Below, piece by piece: positions 8,768 to 16,727 of a DNA stretch of 64,000 nucleotides (positions are counted from its first letter, which is position 1; each line of letters begins with the position of its first letter). The stretch is from Intestinicryptomonas porci (GTDB taxonomy: Bacteria; Verrucomicrobiota; Verrucomicrobiia; Opitutales; Intestinicryptomonadaceae): the NCBI RefSeq assembly GCF_033971905.1, contig NZ_JALBUT010000001.1, positions 124,001 to 188,000 of the forward strand, in the 5' to 3' direction. The notes under the pieces are model-generated. The model saw only the letters and a list, made by a program, of their open reading frames with translations. It was not told the DNA's origin and did no database searches. A program made the position numbers and the translations under genes.

Positions 8768-8897
8768 AGTAAAATATCTCCTTTATATACAGTATCATAA
8801 ATATAAATTTGCCCGCCATGCAAACATATTTTTAAAAAAAATGCCTCCAAAGGGGCAGTTCTTTGCAAACAGATAAAAACCTCTGTTTATTACAGTC

Positions 8898-8925
8898 TTG
8901 ACGAAACGAAAGGCGATATTTTAAT
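8898..8925 (+). promoter_or_regulatory. Promoter of glycyl-tRNA synthetase
   Basis: TTGACG (8898-8903), 16 bases, TTTAAT (8920-8925). Each box differs from consensus at one position. It ends 23 bases before the glyQS start codon. Confidence 0.6.
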
Positions 8926-8948
8926 AGTACGGCTTAAAGAATTTTATT

Positions 8949-10454
8949 ATGGCAGTTGACATGGCAACAATCGAAGGCCTTTGCAAGCGCAGAGGGTTTA
9001 TTTTCAGGTCGTCCGAAATCTACGGCGGCTTTAACGGGTTTTTCGACTACGGGCCTCTTGGCGCGGAATTGAAAAACAACATCAAGCAGGCTTGGTGGAA
9101 AGACTTTGTGCATAAGCGCGACGACGTTGTGGGCTTGGACGCTTCCATTATAATGCACCCCAATGTTTGGCGGGCTTCGGGGCACGTTGACGGATTTTCC
9201 GACCCGATGGTTGACTGCAAGGAGTCGAAATTGCGCTTCCGTGCCGACCAGCTCTTCTTTGCGGAAGTTAAGGTTGACGGCGAAACCATAGGCTATGTCT
9301 CTGTCTTGGAAGACGAAAATATGCAGCGCGACGCCGAGGAAAAAGCGGCGGAATTAAAGCGCAAGCTTGCAAAGCAAGGCTCGTTGGGGGAAATCGTCCT
9401 AAAAAATTACATGGATGCAAAGCCGTTTGAATACGAGCTTATCCCTTCTCCCGCGACAGGCAAGGCGGGTTCTCTCACTCCTCCGCGCGACTTTAATTTG
9501 ATGTTCCAAACCTATGTAGGCGCGCTCCGCGACGAAACCGCGATAGCCTATTTAAGACCCGAAACGGCGCAGGGCATATTTGCCGACTTTAAAAACATTG
9601 TTGACACTTCGCGCGTCAAGCTGCCGTTTGGCATTGCGCAAATCGGCAAGGCTTTCCGCAACGAAATCACGCCGCGCAATTTCATATTCCGCAGCCGCGA
9701 ATTCGAGCAGATGGAAATCGAGTATTTCATTTCACCATATGACGATTGGAAGGCTCTGCACCGTCAGTGGATTGACGCATGCAAGGCTTGGTTCGTTTCG
9801 ATAGGGCTTCCCGCAAAAGACTTGGCGGAAGACGTCCATCCGCAGGAAAAGCTCGCCCACTATGCAAAGGCGTGCACCGACATCACCTTCCATTTCCCGC
9901 ACGGATTGCAGGAATTGCAAGGCATCGCCGTTCGCGGAAACTTTGACCTTACCCAGCATCAGAACGCCTCCAAGACAAATTTGGAATATTTTGACGAAGC
10001 AAGGAAGGAAAAATATTTGCCGCACGTCATCGAGCCGTCTCTCGGCGTTGACCGCACTTTCCTTGCGGTGATGACCGCAGCTTACTCCGAAGACGAAGTT
10101 CCAAACGACAAGGGGCAGGCTGAAAAGCGCACTTTCTTAAAATTCAGCCCGCGCATAGCCCCGTTTAAGGCCGCGGTGTTCCCGCTTGTCAAGAACAAGC
10201 CCGAACTCTTCAACCGCGCGCGGGAAGTTTACGCGAAACTTCAAAACCGCTGGAACGTGTTTTTCGACGCAACCGGCGCAATCGGCCGTCGCTACCGCCG
10301 CCAGGACGAAATCGGAACGCCGTTTTGCATCACTATTGACTTTGAGACAATCGAAGGCAACGGCAGCGTGACTTTGCGCGACCGCGACACGACGAAGCAA
10401 GTCCGCCTCAGCGTTGACGAGGTCATAAAGCATATAGAAGAAGCGGGGGCTTAA
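8949..10454 (+). CDS. glyQS: Glycyl-tRNA synthetase, alpha2 type
   Basis: A 501-residue single-chain class II synthetase that charges tRNA-Gly. The N-terminal CKRRGFIFRSSEIYGG and YGPLGAELKNN blocks, class II motif 2 (FRNEITPRNFIFRSREFEQME) and motif 3 (the EPSLGVDRTF stretch) are present, followed by a C-terminal anticodon-binding domain. This is the homodimeric form shared with archaea and eukaryotes and found in part of the bacteria, not the tetrameric GlyQ/GlyS form. It is monocistronic with its own promoter; the phage-like block follows on the other strand. Confidence 0.97.
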   Translation: MAVDMATIEGLCKRRGFIFRSSEIYGGFNGFFDYGPLGAELKNNIKQAWWKDFVHKRDDVVGLDASIIMHPNVWRASGHVDGFSDPMVDCKESKLRFRADQLFFAEVKVDGETIGYVSVLEDENMQRDAEEKAAELKRKLAKQGSLGEIVLKNYMDAKPFEYELIPSPATGKAGSLTPPRDFNLMFQTYVGALRDETAIAYLRPETAQGIFADFKNIVDTSRVKLPFGIAQIGKAFRNEITPRNFIFRSREFEQMEIEYFISPYDDWKALHRQWIDACKAWFVSIGLPAKDLAEDVHPQEKLAHYAKACTDITFHFPHGLQELQGIAVRGNFDLTQHQNASKTNLEYFDEARKEKYLPHVIEPSLGVDRTFLAVMTAAYSEDEVPNDKGQAEKRTFLKFSPRIAPFKAAVFPLVKNKPELFNRAREVYAKLQNRWNVFFDATGAIGRRYRRQDEIGTPFCITIDFETIEGNGSVTLRDRDTTKQVRLSVDEVIKHIEEAGA

Positions 10455-10467
10455 CCCCTTTTTGCAT

Positions 10468-10505
10468 AAAACAGCACAGCCGAAGATTAGTAGTCTGCGG
10501 CTGTG
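10468..10505 (-). terminator. Probable terminator of the phage-like cassette
   Basis: CACAGCCG (10475-10482) pairs perfectly with CGGCTGTG (10498-10505). On the minus strand the loop holds the stop codon of the last cassette gene, and the stem is followed by CUGUUUU. The loop is long (15 nt) and the U run short, so termination strength is uncertain. Confidence 0.45.
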
Positions 10506-11149
10506 TATGTTTGCGGTTCAAAATCGGAAATCTCAAATTCGTAGTCTGGAATTACATATTCATTATATATTGTGCTTACGTAAATCGGGAACGGGAATGT
10601 GTCGAATTTGGCGGTTTTTGTTTCTCTAAGGAGCATTCTCGGCAAATCGGGTTCGCGCGTTGAAATCGACATTTCACTCAGCGCATAGTCGGCTTCAAAA
10701 AATATCTTGAAAGCGTAAATTCCGCTTGAAATATCCGCTCTTGAAATATCGAAATCAATGTCGTTTAAAAACGGGCCTTTCAACATCAGGAGCACTTGAT
10801 TTCTTTCATCCGTTGAATAGAACAAATCAAACTGCCTATCCATCGGCTCTGTCAAAAAATTGCCGTCGGCAAATGCCGCAACTTGCGTTTCCCTTCCCGT
10901 TTCGTCAAAAACGGTTTCATCAAATTCAGTGGAAAATTCAAAACTGCGGTTGTAGAAATGGTCGCTATGGAAATCGACTTTCGCATGCCCTGAAAATTTT
11001 ACCTTGCGCATATTCCAGTAAAAATCCATCGCTTTTTTCAGATTGATGTTTTTCAGGGTTTGGAAGCCTTCGGTTTCGTCGTTTGAAAGCCTAGGCAGGC
11101 AAAAGTTAAAGCCGTTTCCACAGCCTAAGATTGTGAATGGTTTTGGCAT
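10487..11149 (-). CDS. Phage-like cassette protein, unknown (last gene)
   Basis: A 220-residue acidic soluble protein without signal peptide or membrane segment. It is rich in Phe and Tyr and predicted mainly beta (many alternating strands such as FSGHAKVDFHSDHFY). I do not recognise the family. It starts 3 bases after the 570-residue gene upstream, so it belongs to the same transcript and is probably a small structural or fibre-associated protein of the virion-like particle. That role is inferred only from position. Confidence 0.6.
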   Translation of the reverse strand: MPKPFTILGCGNGFNFCLPRLSNDETEGFQTLKNINLKKAMDFYWNMRKVKFSGHAKVDFHSDHFYNRSFEFSTEFDETVFDETGRETQVAAFADGNFLTEPMDRQFDLFYSTDERNQVLLMLKGPFLNDIDFDISRADISSGIYAFKIFFEADYALSEMSISTREPDLPRMLLRETKTAKFDTFPFPIYVSTIYNEYVIPDYEFEISDFEPQTYTAADY

Positions 11150-11152
11150 TGC

Positions 11153-12865
11153 TTAGATGATGTTGCTCATTAAAAAATACGCATGGCGCGGATTGCCGTT
11201 TGAAACTATCAAAAGTTTTTTTAACGATATGTCATTGACCTCGTCGGTCGATGGAATGTCGTTTGGGTCGATAGAGACAATTTCGCTTCCGTCTTCGGGG
11301 TTTGCAATCGAAAGCTTGTACGAATCTTGCGGAAAGCCCGCGATTACGGGGGTGTACACATTGTCGGAATATTGGAAAGTGTTGTCTTTTGATGTCTCGC
11401 CCGTCAGGCGTATTTGCGGGTTTTGCACGGTTTTTCTGGTTGACGCCGTGCGGAAAAGCTCCGCGATGTCGGCGGGGTAGAGGTGTTTCGGAGGCCCGAA
11501 TTTTGCTTTCAGCTCTCCTTTAAAAATGTCGAGAGCCGTCTCCGTAACGCAAGCGTTTTCAAGTTCGTTTTCATAGAGGATGTTTTTTAGGAACAAGCTT
11601 AGGTTTTGCGCGTTTATAATGGCGCATTCTCCCTCTGTCTGCGTATCTTCTGTCGCCTCAAAAATCGCTTGCGCAAGCCCCGAGGGTTGCGGCTCCTGCT
11701 TTGATGTCGTAACCGTTCTCGAATATGTTGTGGTGCGCGCGTTTGTTGCAAGCAGTTTCAAGCTCACGCTTTCCATGCCGGCGACTTTCCCGTCTATGTA
11801 ATATTCTACATCTGCCGATATAGTGTCGCGCTCGATGGCGCAAAGCATCCACTCCATGATGTTGCCCGACAAAAGTTCGCGCGGAAGCGTTGATTTTCGC
11901 TTTATGTTCTTTAAATTAAAGTGCGATATTTTTGAATTGTTCAAAAACGGGACTTTGCTTTTCCACCAGCTTTCACTTGAAATTGAAATGTCCGCCGTTT
12001 CAACTTTTTGGTGCTGTGTCTTTTGGGAATAGCCGCCTAGCGGAACGGTCAGCATGAGGGAATTTTTGCAGCCGATGTCGGATTCGGGGGGATATACGTC
12101 GCGGCTTACCGCCTTGAAAGCCGCGCCGTTTACGGTGTTTGTCTTTTCATAGTTTACGCATACGTTTTGCACTTTTAAATCGTTTCTCTTTTCAAACGAA
12201 ATACTTTTGACGGCGGCGTTTTCTATCGACACGGTCTCGCAGGCGGAGCGTTTTTTGAAGTTCAATACAGGGGTATTTTCGTTTGAATAATCAAATTCTG
12301 TCGCGATGTCGGGCATCCATTTCAGGACGCGCAAAATCGCCTGCGCGCAGGACATGTCGGAGGCTTCGTCTGCGGGAATTTGGGTTGATATGCCGATTTC
12401 GCTTGTTGAAATGCCCGCTCCCTTCGAGTTTGCGCACGCAATGATGTCTGCGATTTGCTCTCCTGCCGAAATTTTTTCCCCGTCTGCGGACTGCCCGAGA
12501 ATTATTCGCGATATTCTCTGCGGCGATATTGCTTGGGCGTCTTCAAGCAGAGCCTGCCAATCTTGTGTGTAGGGGATTTTTTCAAGCTCCGCCCACGCGT
12601 TTTTAAAGACTGCCTCATAACTTTTTTTCTGCGCCGAAATGGAAGTTTTCAGGGAATTGCAGTTTCCCGCAAATCTGCAAACTCCGTTAAAAAACAGCGA
12701 AAGCTTGTCGCCTTCCGCGAACGGGAACTTTTTTGGCGAGGAAATTTTAAAATAGTCGGAAGCCAGCGTGCGCAGGTTAAGGACTGCCGATTTTAATTTT
12801 AAATCGCCAATAGGAAAGGGTTTCCCGTTTATTTTTACGCTCCATTTTTTTTGCGGAGAATTCAT
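11153..12865 (-). CDS. Large phage tail/baseplate-like protein
   Basis: A 570-residue, largely beta-strand protein. The first ~100 residues (WSVKINGKPFPIGDL, then a GDKLSLFFNGVCRFAGN strand pair) resemble in style the first domain of phage baseplate-hub or late-control proteins. The middle and the C-terminal ~80 residues are unrecognised. It has neither the long helices nor the length of a tape measure. Its start overlaps the stop of the coiled-coil gene by 4 bases (ATGA). Virion role inferred from context. Confidence 0.6.
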   Translation of the reverse strand: MNSPQKKWSVKINGKPFPIGDLKLKSAVLNLRTLASDYFKISSPKKFPFAEGDKLSLFFNGVCRFAGNCNSLKTSISAQKKSYEAVFKNAWAELEKIPYTQDWQALLEDAQAISPQRISRIILGQSADGEKISAGEQIADIIACANSKGAGISTSEIGISTQIPADEASDMSCAQAILRVLKWMPDIATEFDYSNENTPVLNFKKRSACETVSIENAAVKSISFEKRNDLKVQNVCVNYEKTNTVNGAAFKAVSRDVYPPESDIGCKNSLMLTVPLGGYSQKTQHQKVETADISISSESWWKSKVPFLNNSKISHFNLKNIKRKSTLPRELLSGNIMEWMLCAIERDTISADVEYYIDGKVAGMESVSLKLLATNARTTTYSRTVTTSKQEPQPSGLAQAIFEATEDTQTEGECAIINAQNLSLFLKNILYENELENACVTETALDIFKGELKAKFGPPKHLYPADIAELFRTASTRKTVQNPQIRLTGETSKDNTFQYSDNVYTPVIAGFPQDSYKLSIANPEDGSEIVSIDPNDIPSTDEVNDISLKKLLIVSNGNPRHAYFLMSNII

Positions 12866-13017
12866 ATTTGGTGCCTTATGTTGCGAAGCTGGCTTGCTGT
12901 CTCTTCAAGTTTTGAGTTAAGCGAAGTTATTTCGTTTTCGAGAATCTGCATTTGCCTTTGCATTTCCGCAACGGCTTCGGCAAGCTCTCTTTCGAGGTTT
13001 TTGATTTCTTCTTCCAT
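12862..13017 (-). CDS. 51-residue coiled-coil protein in the phage-like cassette
   Basis: Start chosen at the ATG at 13017, which has a good Shine-Dalgarno (GGAGAG) just upstream. The product is almost entirely one amphipathic helix with heptads of Leu, Ile and Met among Glu, Gln and Arg, from EEEIKNLERELAEAV to the end; it should form a coiled coil. It is linked by an ATGA overlap to the 570-residue tail-like protein. A chaperone, a scaffold or a trimerising stalk are all possible. Confidence 0.65.
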   Translation of the reverse strand: MEEEIKNLERELAEAVAEMQRQMQILENEITSLNSKLEETASQLRNIRHQI

Positions 13018-13021
13018 TATA

Positions 13022-13411
13022 TTACTCTCCTGCCTCTCCCGCCGTAAATTCAAGCGAGTGGCTTGTTATGCGCCCTTCGACTGACGCCTTGCATTTCGAC
13101 ATTGCCGCATTTTCTATTATAAAGGATTTTTTGCTTTCTCCCTCTCCGAAAATGATTTCGAGCGGCGATGGCGGCAGCTTTGAAATTTCGCGGAGAAATT
13201 CAATGCAAAATTCTTCAGCAAGCGCGGGAGTCTTGCGCGAGTTTTCCACGCTGAACGCAACCGACGAGACGCAGTTGCCCCTGTCCGAAACCATTGCGTT
13301 TTCAAGCCCGATTGCCTTGTCGGTTTGCAGGGTCTTTTTTAGGGTGAGCGAAAAATTTTTTGGGGGATTTTCAGGAGTCGATATTGTGAGATTCGAGTAT
13401 TTTATTTTCAT
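13022..13411 (-). CDS. Phage-like cassette protein, unknown (129 residues)
   Basis: A 129-residue beta-rich soluble protein that packs 3 bases behind the 148-residue gene and 4 bases ahead of the coiled-coil gene. The LEIIFGEGESKKSFIIENA region suggests a two-sheet fold like small tail-completion or tail-tube-terminator proteins. No family is recognised with certainty. Context puts it among virion morphogenesis genes. Confidence 0.6.
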   Translation of the reverse strand: MKIKYSNLTISTPENPPKNFSLTLKKTLQTDKAIGLENAMVSDRGNCVSSVAFSVENSRKTPALAEEFCIEFLREISKLPPSPLEIIFGEGESKKSFIIENAAMSKCKASVEGRITSHSLEFTAGEAGE

Positions 13412-13414
13412 TTT

Positions 13415-13861
13415 TTATCCTAAAACCGATTGGGTTGAGAAGTTTACGAGCATTGCGGATGTTTGCATATTCTTGTTTTCAACGCGCTGCCATGGATGCT
13501 GTTCTGAAATCCGCACCTTGCCGTAGCCGCAGTCCGCGGGAGCCGTCCAGTTGTGCAGGGCAAGCGTGACGCTTTCGGCGATTGAGGCAATGGACGGGGT
13601 GTGCTTTGCCACGGCGTCGTCGCGTTCGATTAAAATCTGCAAATCGACTTTTGAGAACACGGGGCCCGCCGCGTATTTTGACGCGCTTTGCGGCATTGGA
13701 ACGCGCACTGTGATTTTTACTCCGCACGCGGAATTTCCTGATTTGAGATTGCCGGGCTTCGCGCTTTCAAGATATATGTTCGCGGTTGCGAAATCTCCTG
13801 CAAGCAAAAGCCGCCTGCCGACAGCCTCTTGCAATTTTTCTATTTCCGATTTCGTGGTCAT
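13415..13861 (-). CDS. Tail-completion/neck-like protein (Mu gp37 position)
   Basis: A 148-residue protein. The start is set at the ATG at 13861 (MTTKSEIEKLQE), which overlaps the stop of the upstream gene by 4 bases; the longer frame would run antisense-like, Arg-rich sequence through that gene. An N-terminal helix is followed by alternating strands (a CGVKITVRVPMP strand and an SKVDLQILIE strand), a pattern common in tail-completion and minor head proteins. Its place right after a gp36-like gene matches gp37 in Mu-like phages. Sequence-level identity is unproven. Confidence 0.55.
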   Translation of the reverse strand: MTTKSEIEKLQEAVGRRLLLAGDFATANIYLESAKPGNLKSGNSACGVKITVRVPMPQSASKYAAGPVFSKVDLQILIERDDAVAKHTPSIASIAESVTLALHNWTAPADCGYGKVRISEQHPWQRVENKNMQTSAMLVNFSTQSVLG

Positions 13862-14307
13862 AGCCCCTCCATGGTTTTTGACGAAAAGTTTTGCCGCCTG
13901 CTTTTCAAGATGCTGACGCCTTTCTTTTTCGCGGTTTTTATGCCGTAAAGCGGCTGCGACACGGGTAGTTTGCCTTCCGCAACCCTTGCGAGTGTTTCGC
14001 GCGCCAAATCCGCGCGCTTTGAAATTGAAGGGGGCATCGGCATGTCGGGAAGGCGCGCCTGCAATGCTTCCAGTGCAAGCGAAAGAGCGCATTCTTTTAG
14101 TTCGGGCGGAATGCGCGAATGGTCGGGGTCTATGCTATTTATTTGTCCCGCAGATATTTCAGCCCTTATGCGCGACACCGCCATGGATATCACGCTTTCT
14201 GCTATGTCTCTTCCCGGGCTTGCAAACTCCGCCGCTTGCAAAATTTCAAGCTGGCTTTTGTTTAGCGATATTTCCAAGTCTTGATGTGTTATTTTTATCC
14301 AGTTCAT
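13858..14307 (-). CDS. Mu gp36-like (DUF1320) head-tail connector candidate
   Basis: A 149-residue, mostly helical protein. The N-terminal two-thirds (ISLNKSQLEILQAAEFA, IAESVISMAVSRIRAEIS, then ELKECALSLALEALQARLP) fit the helical bundle of gp36/DUF1320-type connectors that close the head after packaging. It is the first gene after the capsid gene, separated by 51 bases containing a strong hairpin, and it overlaps the next gene by 4 bases. The assignment relies on fold pattern and gene order. Confidence 0.6.
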   Translation of the reverse strand: MNWIKITHQDLEISLNKSQLEILQAAEFASPGRDIAESVISMAVSRIRAEISAGQINSIDPDHSRIPPELKECALSLALEALQARLPDMPMPPSISKRADLARETLARVAEGKLPVSQPLYGIKTAKKKGVSILKSRRQNFSSKTMEGL

Positions 14308-14320
14308 AAAAAGTTGGCAC

Positions 14321-14349
14321 GCCCGCGGCGTTTTTGCCGCGCCGCGGGC
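14321..14349 (-). terminator. Strong hairpin directly behind the capsid gene
   Basis: A perfect 10-bp all-G/C stem (GCCCGCGGCG 14321-14330 with CGCCGCGGGC 14340-14349) with a 9-nt loop sits 9 bases past the capsid stop. On the minus strand a UUUUU run follows seven bases later. It could be a partial terminator or an RNA-stabilising 3' end that raises capsid output relative to the connector and tail genes. Confidence 0.6.
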
Positions 14350-14358
14350 GGCTTGGGG

Positions 14359-15273
14359 TTAGGAGTTTGCTATTTCAAGGGAGCGGACTCCGAGCGTGCT
14401 TGTCGCCACAATGCTCGAATAGTGCTCGACCGTGATGTCGGTATATTTTGCGTGTTCTTCCAAATACACTCTGAACGCCGTGCCTTCGGGGCTTGGAGTG
14501 TAGAAGCGTTTCAAGTTTGACGGCTCGTCTTTTGAGGCGCCGTCGAATGCGCTGAATGCGAATATTTTGTTGGAGGCGATTTTTGCCTTTTGCGTCGGGT
14601 TTTGCTGGTATCTCGCCGACAAGACTTTGCAGCCTTCAAGCATAAATTTCGCGGCAAGCTCGTCGGGGGTGAGGGAGCTTGCCCTGAATGCGACGGATGT
14701 TGACTGGTTTTCAAGGCAGTCGAGGCGCATCGCCCATGCGTCTTCGCCAAAGAGGATTTTGTTCGCCCTCACTCCGCTTTGGTCGGCGCATGCCGAAAGC
14801 ATCGCTCTGATGTCGGCGTCGGGGTTTGCGGAAGAATTCCAGATAGTCTTTTCCCCGTCGTTTTGCGCAATGGTTTCAAGCGCGGACATTGCTCTTCTAA
14901 GCTCGTTTCGGAGAAGCCTCTGCAACAAGATTTGCGTATAGCGTTCCTGCCAGTCGTCGTCGGCAACTTCGTCGTGGTCAACGCGCATGGTAAGACCCTT
15001 GTTCAAGGTCTTTTCGTTCACGCTTTCGCCCTTGTATTGCACTCTTTTGAATTCCGAGCCGATTGCGCGCAGATCGTCGCTTTCGGAGTAGAACGCTTCG
15101 GCGTTGTCGGAGCGTTTGAATTCAAATCGCCTGCCGACTGGAATTGCGGGGGCTATGAAATTTAAGATTTTTGAGGCGTCATTATCCTGCCAGCCGACAG
15201 TGAAGGCGGTGAGGGCTTCGGAATATGTAGCCGCGTTGAATTTGTTTTGGTTTGCCTGTGTGATGTTTTCCAT
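14359..15273 (-). CDS. Major capsid protein (HK97-type, Mu-like)
   Basis: A 304-residue protein, near the length of Mu gpT. It opens with a helical N-arm and then shows features usual for HK97-fold capsids: an IAPAIPVGRRFEFKR strand-loop region, an acidic KGLTMRVDHDEVADDDW segment leading into a long spine helix (YTQILLQRLLRNELRRAMSA), and a C-terminal strand-rich domain with KILFGEDAWAM. It sits 12 bases behind the decoration-like gene and after the portal and protease genes, the standard head-gene order. No long propeptide is obvious. Confidence 0.75.
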   Translation of the reverse strand: MENITQANQNKFNAATYSEALTAFTVGWQDNDASKILNFIAPAIPVGRRFEFKRSDNAEAFYSESDDLRAIGSEFKRVQYKGESVNEKTLNKGLTMRVDHDEVADDDWQERYTQILLQRLLRNELRRAMSALETIAQNDGEKTIWNSSANPDADIRAMLSACADQSGVRANKILFGEDAWAMRLDCLENQSTSVAFRASSLTPDELAAKFMLEGCKVLSARYQQNPTQKAKIASNKIFAFSAFDGASKDEPSNLKRFYTPSPEGTAFRVYLEEHAKYTDITVEHYSSIVATSTLGVRSLEIANS

Positions 15274-15285
15274 TTCTTTTTCCTC

Positions 15286-15966
15286 TTATGAATTTCTTAC
15301 AATCATCCAGTTGATGAGGGTGGAGTTGTTTGTGCCGTTTGCATCGAGGGTGAAGACGACTTTTCCGCTTTCGGAATTTATGGCGGCCTTTACTTTTGTT
15401 TCAGAACCGCCTGCCTGTGCGAGCACGGCAAAGGCGCAGTCGTTTTCTTTTATTCCCGAAATAGTGAGATAATCCGTTGTTGACGCGCCTGCCGCCCATG
15501 TGTGAAGCCCGCATGCGAGGATTTCATAGGCTTTCATGCCAAATCCTTGGGGATCGACTTCTACAACTCCGCCCGAGGAAGTGGAAGAGAGGGCAATCCC
15601 CACCTTGTGGCAGTTGGGGCTTATGTTTGCCGAAACCTTTCCGCCGTCTGCCGAATAGAGCAAATCGCCTTCCATGACCGCGCCGTTTGCAATACAGATT
15701 ATGGAGCTTTCGGCGCATCCCGGAAGCGCGACATCTAAGATGTCCCCTTCTTCGCCGCAATCGGTGCATACGCCAATCGGTGTGTCGATGGCGCCTGCTA
15801 CTTCGATTCCGCCTTCGCTTGCTTTGACAAGCAGGTTCGACGACGGAATTTCGGATTTTGCGACGCGGGTTATCCTGCCTGCGTGCGTGCCTTCGGCGAT
15901 GTTGCAGAAGGGGCGGTTTTTGAACGCGCAAAAAAGACGCGCAATGTATGTTTTTATTTTTTTCAT
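15286..15966 (-). CDS. Capsid decoration/cement-like protein
   Basis: Start set at the ATG at 15966 (MKKIKTYIAR), giving 226 residues. Residues ~45-140 form a small beta-barrel-like domain rich in Gly (a PIGVCTDCGEEGD segment, then GAVMEGDLLYSADGGKV) resembling DUF2190-type cement proteins encoded next to capsid genes. The C-terminal ~90 residues are a second beta domain (YLTISGIKENDCAFAVL, then VVFTLDANGTNNST) that could project outward. The N-terminal ~25 residues are basic and hydrophobic and look like neither domain. Seven or more Cys residues are unusual for a virion protein. Confidence 0.6.
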   Translation of the reverse strand: MKKIKTYIARLFCAFKNRPFCNIAEGTHAGRITRVAKSEIPSSNLLVKASEGGIEVAGAIDTPIGVCTDCGEEGDILDVALPGCAESSIICIANGAVMEGDLLYSADGGKVSANISPNCHKVGIALSSTSSGGVVEVDPQGFGMKAYEILACGLHTWAAGASTTDYLTISGIKENDCAFAVLAQAGGSETKVKAAINSESGKVVFTLDANGTNNSTLINWMIVRNS

Positions 15967-16009
15967 CGTATTTTCCTTTGTTTGTTTTTTTGGGCTGTCA
16001 GCCCATGAA

Positions 16010-16726
16010 TTATTTTGTTTTTGCCGCGCCGTAGTATTTGCGGCGTATTTTTGCAAAGCTTGCCGCGTAGTCTCCGCCGTTTTCTTTTGCGAGGGCGAGC
16101 GCCATTGCCGCCATTTCAAACGCCTGCGGCTTTTGGCTTAGTTTTGCGATGTTTTCATCCATCTTTTCGTTTTTTAGAAATTCCGCTTCCGCCGAAACCG
16201 CCTTTTCCGATTTTATGCATTCGGCGATTTTTTTAATGGCAAGGGATAATTTCACTTTCATCTTTTCGACTTCCGAAACAGACTTCTCAAAATCCGCATA
16301 AGATAGCAGCATCGAGCCGCTCGACGGAATGTTCGGGCGGTTTGTAAGCCCCGCCGAAATGAGCCTTACGGGTCTGAAATAACCGTCTTTTAGCTTTTCC
16401 ATTTGCCATCTTGGCGACAACCATTTGAGTCTTCCGCTTTGAATTTCCGAAAAAACCTTGCGTTCGTATCTTGCGCAAATCACAAGCCCCTGTTCCGTTA
16501 TGCAGACGCTTTGGATTTTGCCTGCGGATTTTAACGGGAAAATTCCGCCTTTGTCGTCGGGGTGTCCGACGTATATGGGCAAGCCTCTTATTCTCGCAAG
16601 GCTTCTCATGAAGTTGTTGCGGATTTTTTCGCAGGCGGTTTTGTCAACAACCTGCATTCCTTTTGGATGCGCCCAGTTGCCAAAAGGGCATAGGAGCTGG
16701 ACAGAGTCGATGTATTCCCTGTGCAT
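16010..16726 (-). CDS. Mu gpI-like prohead protease/scaffold
   Basis: A 238-residue protein. Residues ~45-130 carry the pattern of the Mu I protease family: LPIYVGHPDD, then GKIQSVCITEQGLVICARY, RLKWLSPRW and PVRLISAGLTNRPNI, with His and Ser residues that could form the active site. Residues ~150-220 are helical and charged, as in the overlapping scaffold (Z) part of Mu gpI. It starts 1 base after the portal stop. Mu gpI has about 360 residues, so this is a short form. Confidence 0.75.
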   Translation of the reverse strand: MHREYIDSVQLLCPFGNWAHPKGMQVVDKTACEKIRNNFMRSLARIRGLPIYVGHPDDKGGIFPLKSAGKIQSVCITEQGLVICARYERKVFSEIQSGRLKWLSPRWQMEKLKDGYFRPVRLISAGLTNRPNIPSSGSMLLSYADFEKSVSEVEKMKVKLSLAIKKIAECIKSEKAVSAEAEFLKNEKMDENIAKLSQKPQAFEMAAMALALAKENGGDYAASFAKIRRKYYGAAKTK

Positions 16727-16727
16727 T

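Noticed and set aside
10455..10475. GGGG/CCCC hairpin overlapping the glyQS stop with T5
   Set aside because: A 4-bp stem with part of it in the coding region; could help termination but is not convincing alone.
13862..14092. N-terminal extension of the gene at 13415-13861
   Set aside because: The extra 77 codons are Arg/Ala-rich and run inside the upstream gene; the ATG at 13861 overlaps the upstream stop and fits operon spacing.
15991..16005. TGGGCTGTCAGCCCA palindrome between protease and decoration genes as a terminator
   Set aside because: On the coding (minus) strand it is followed by A, not U; at most a minor RNA structure.
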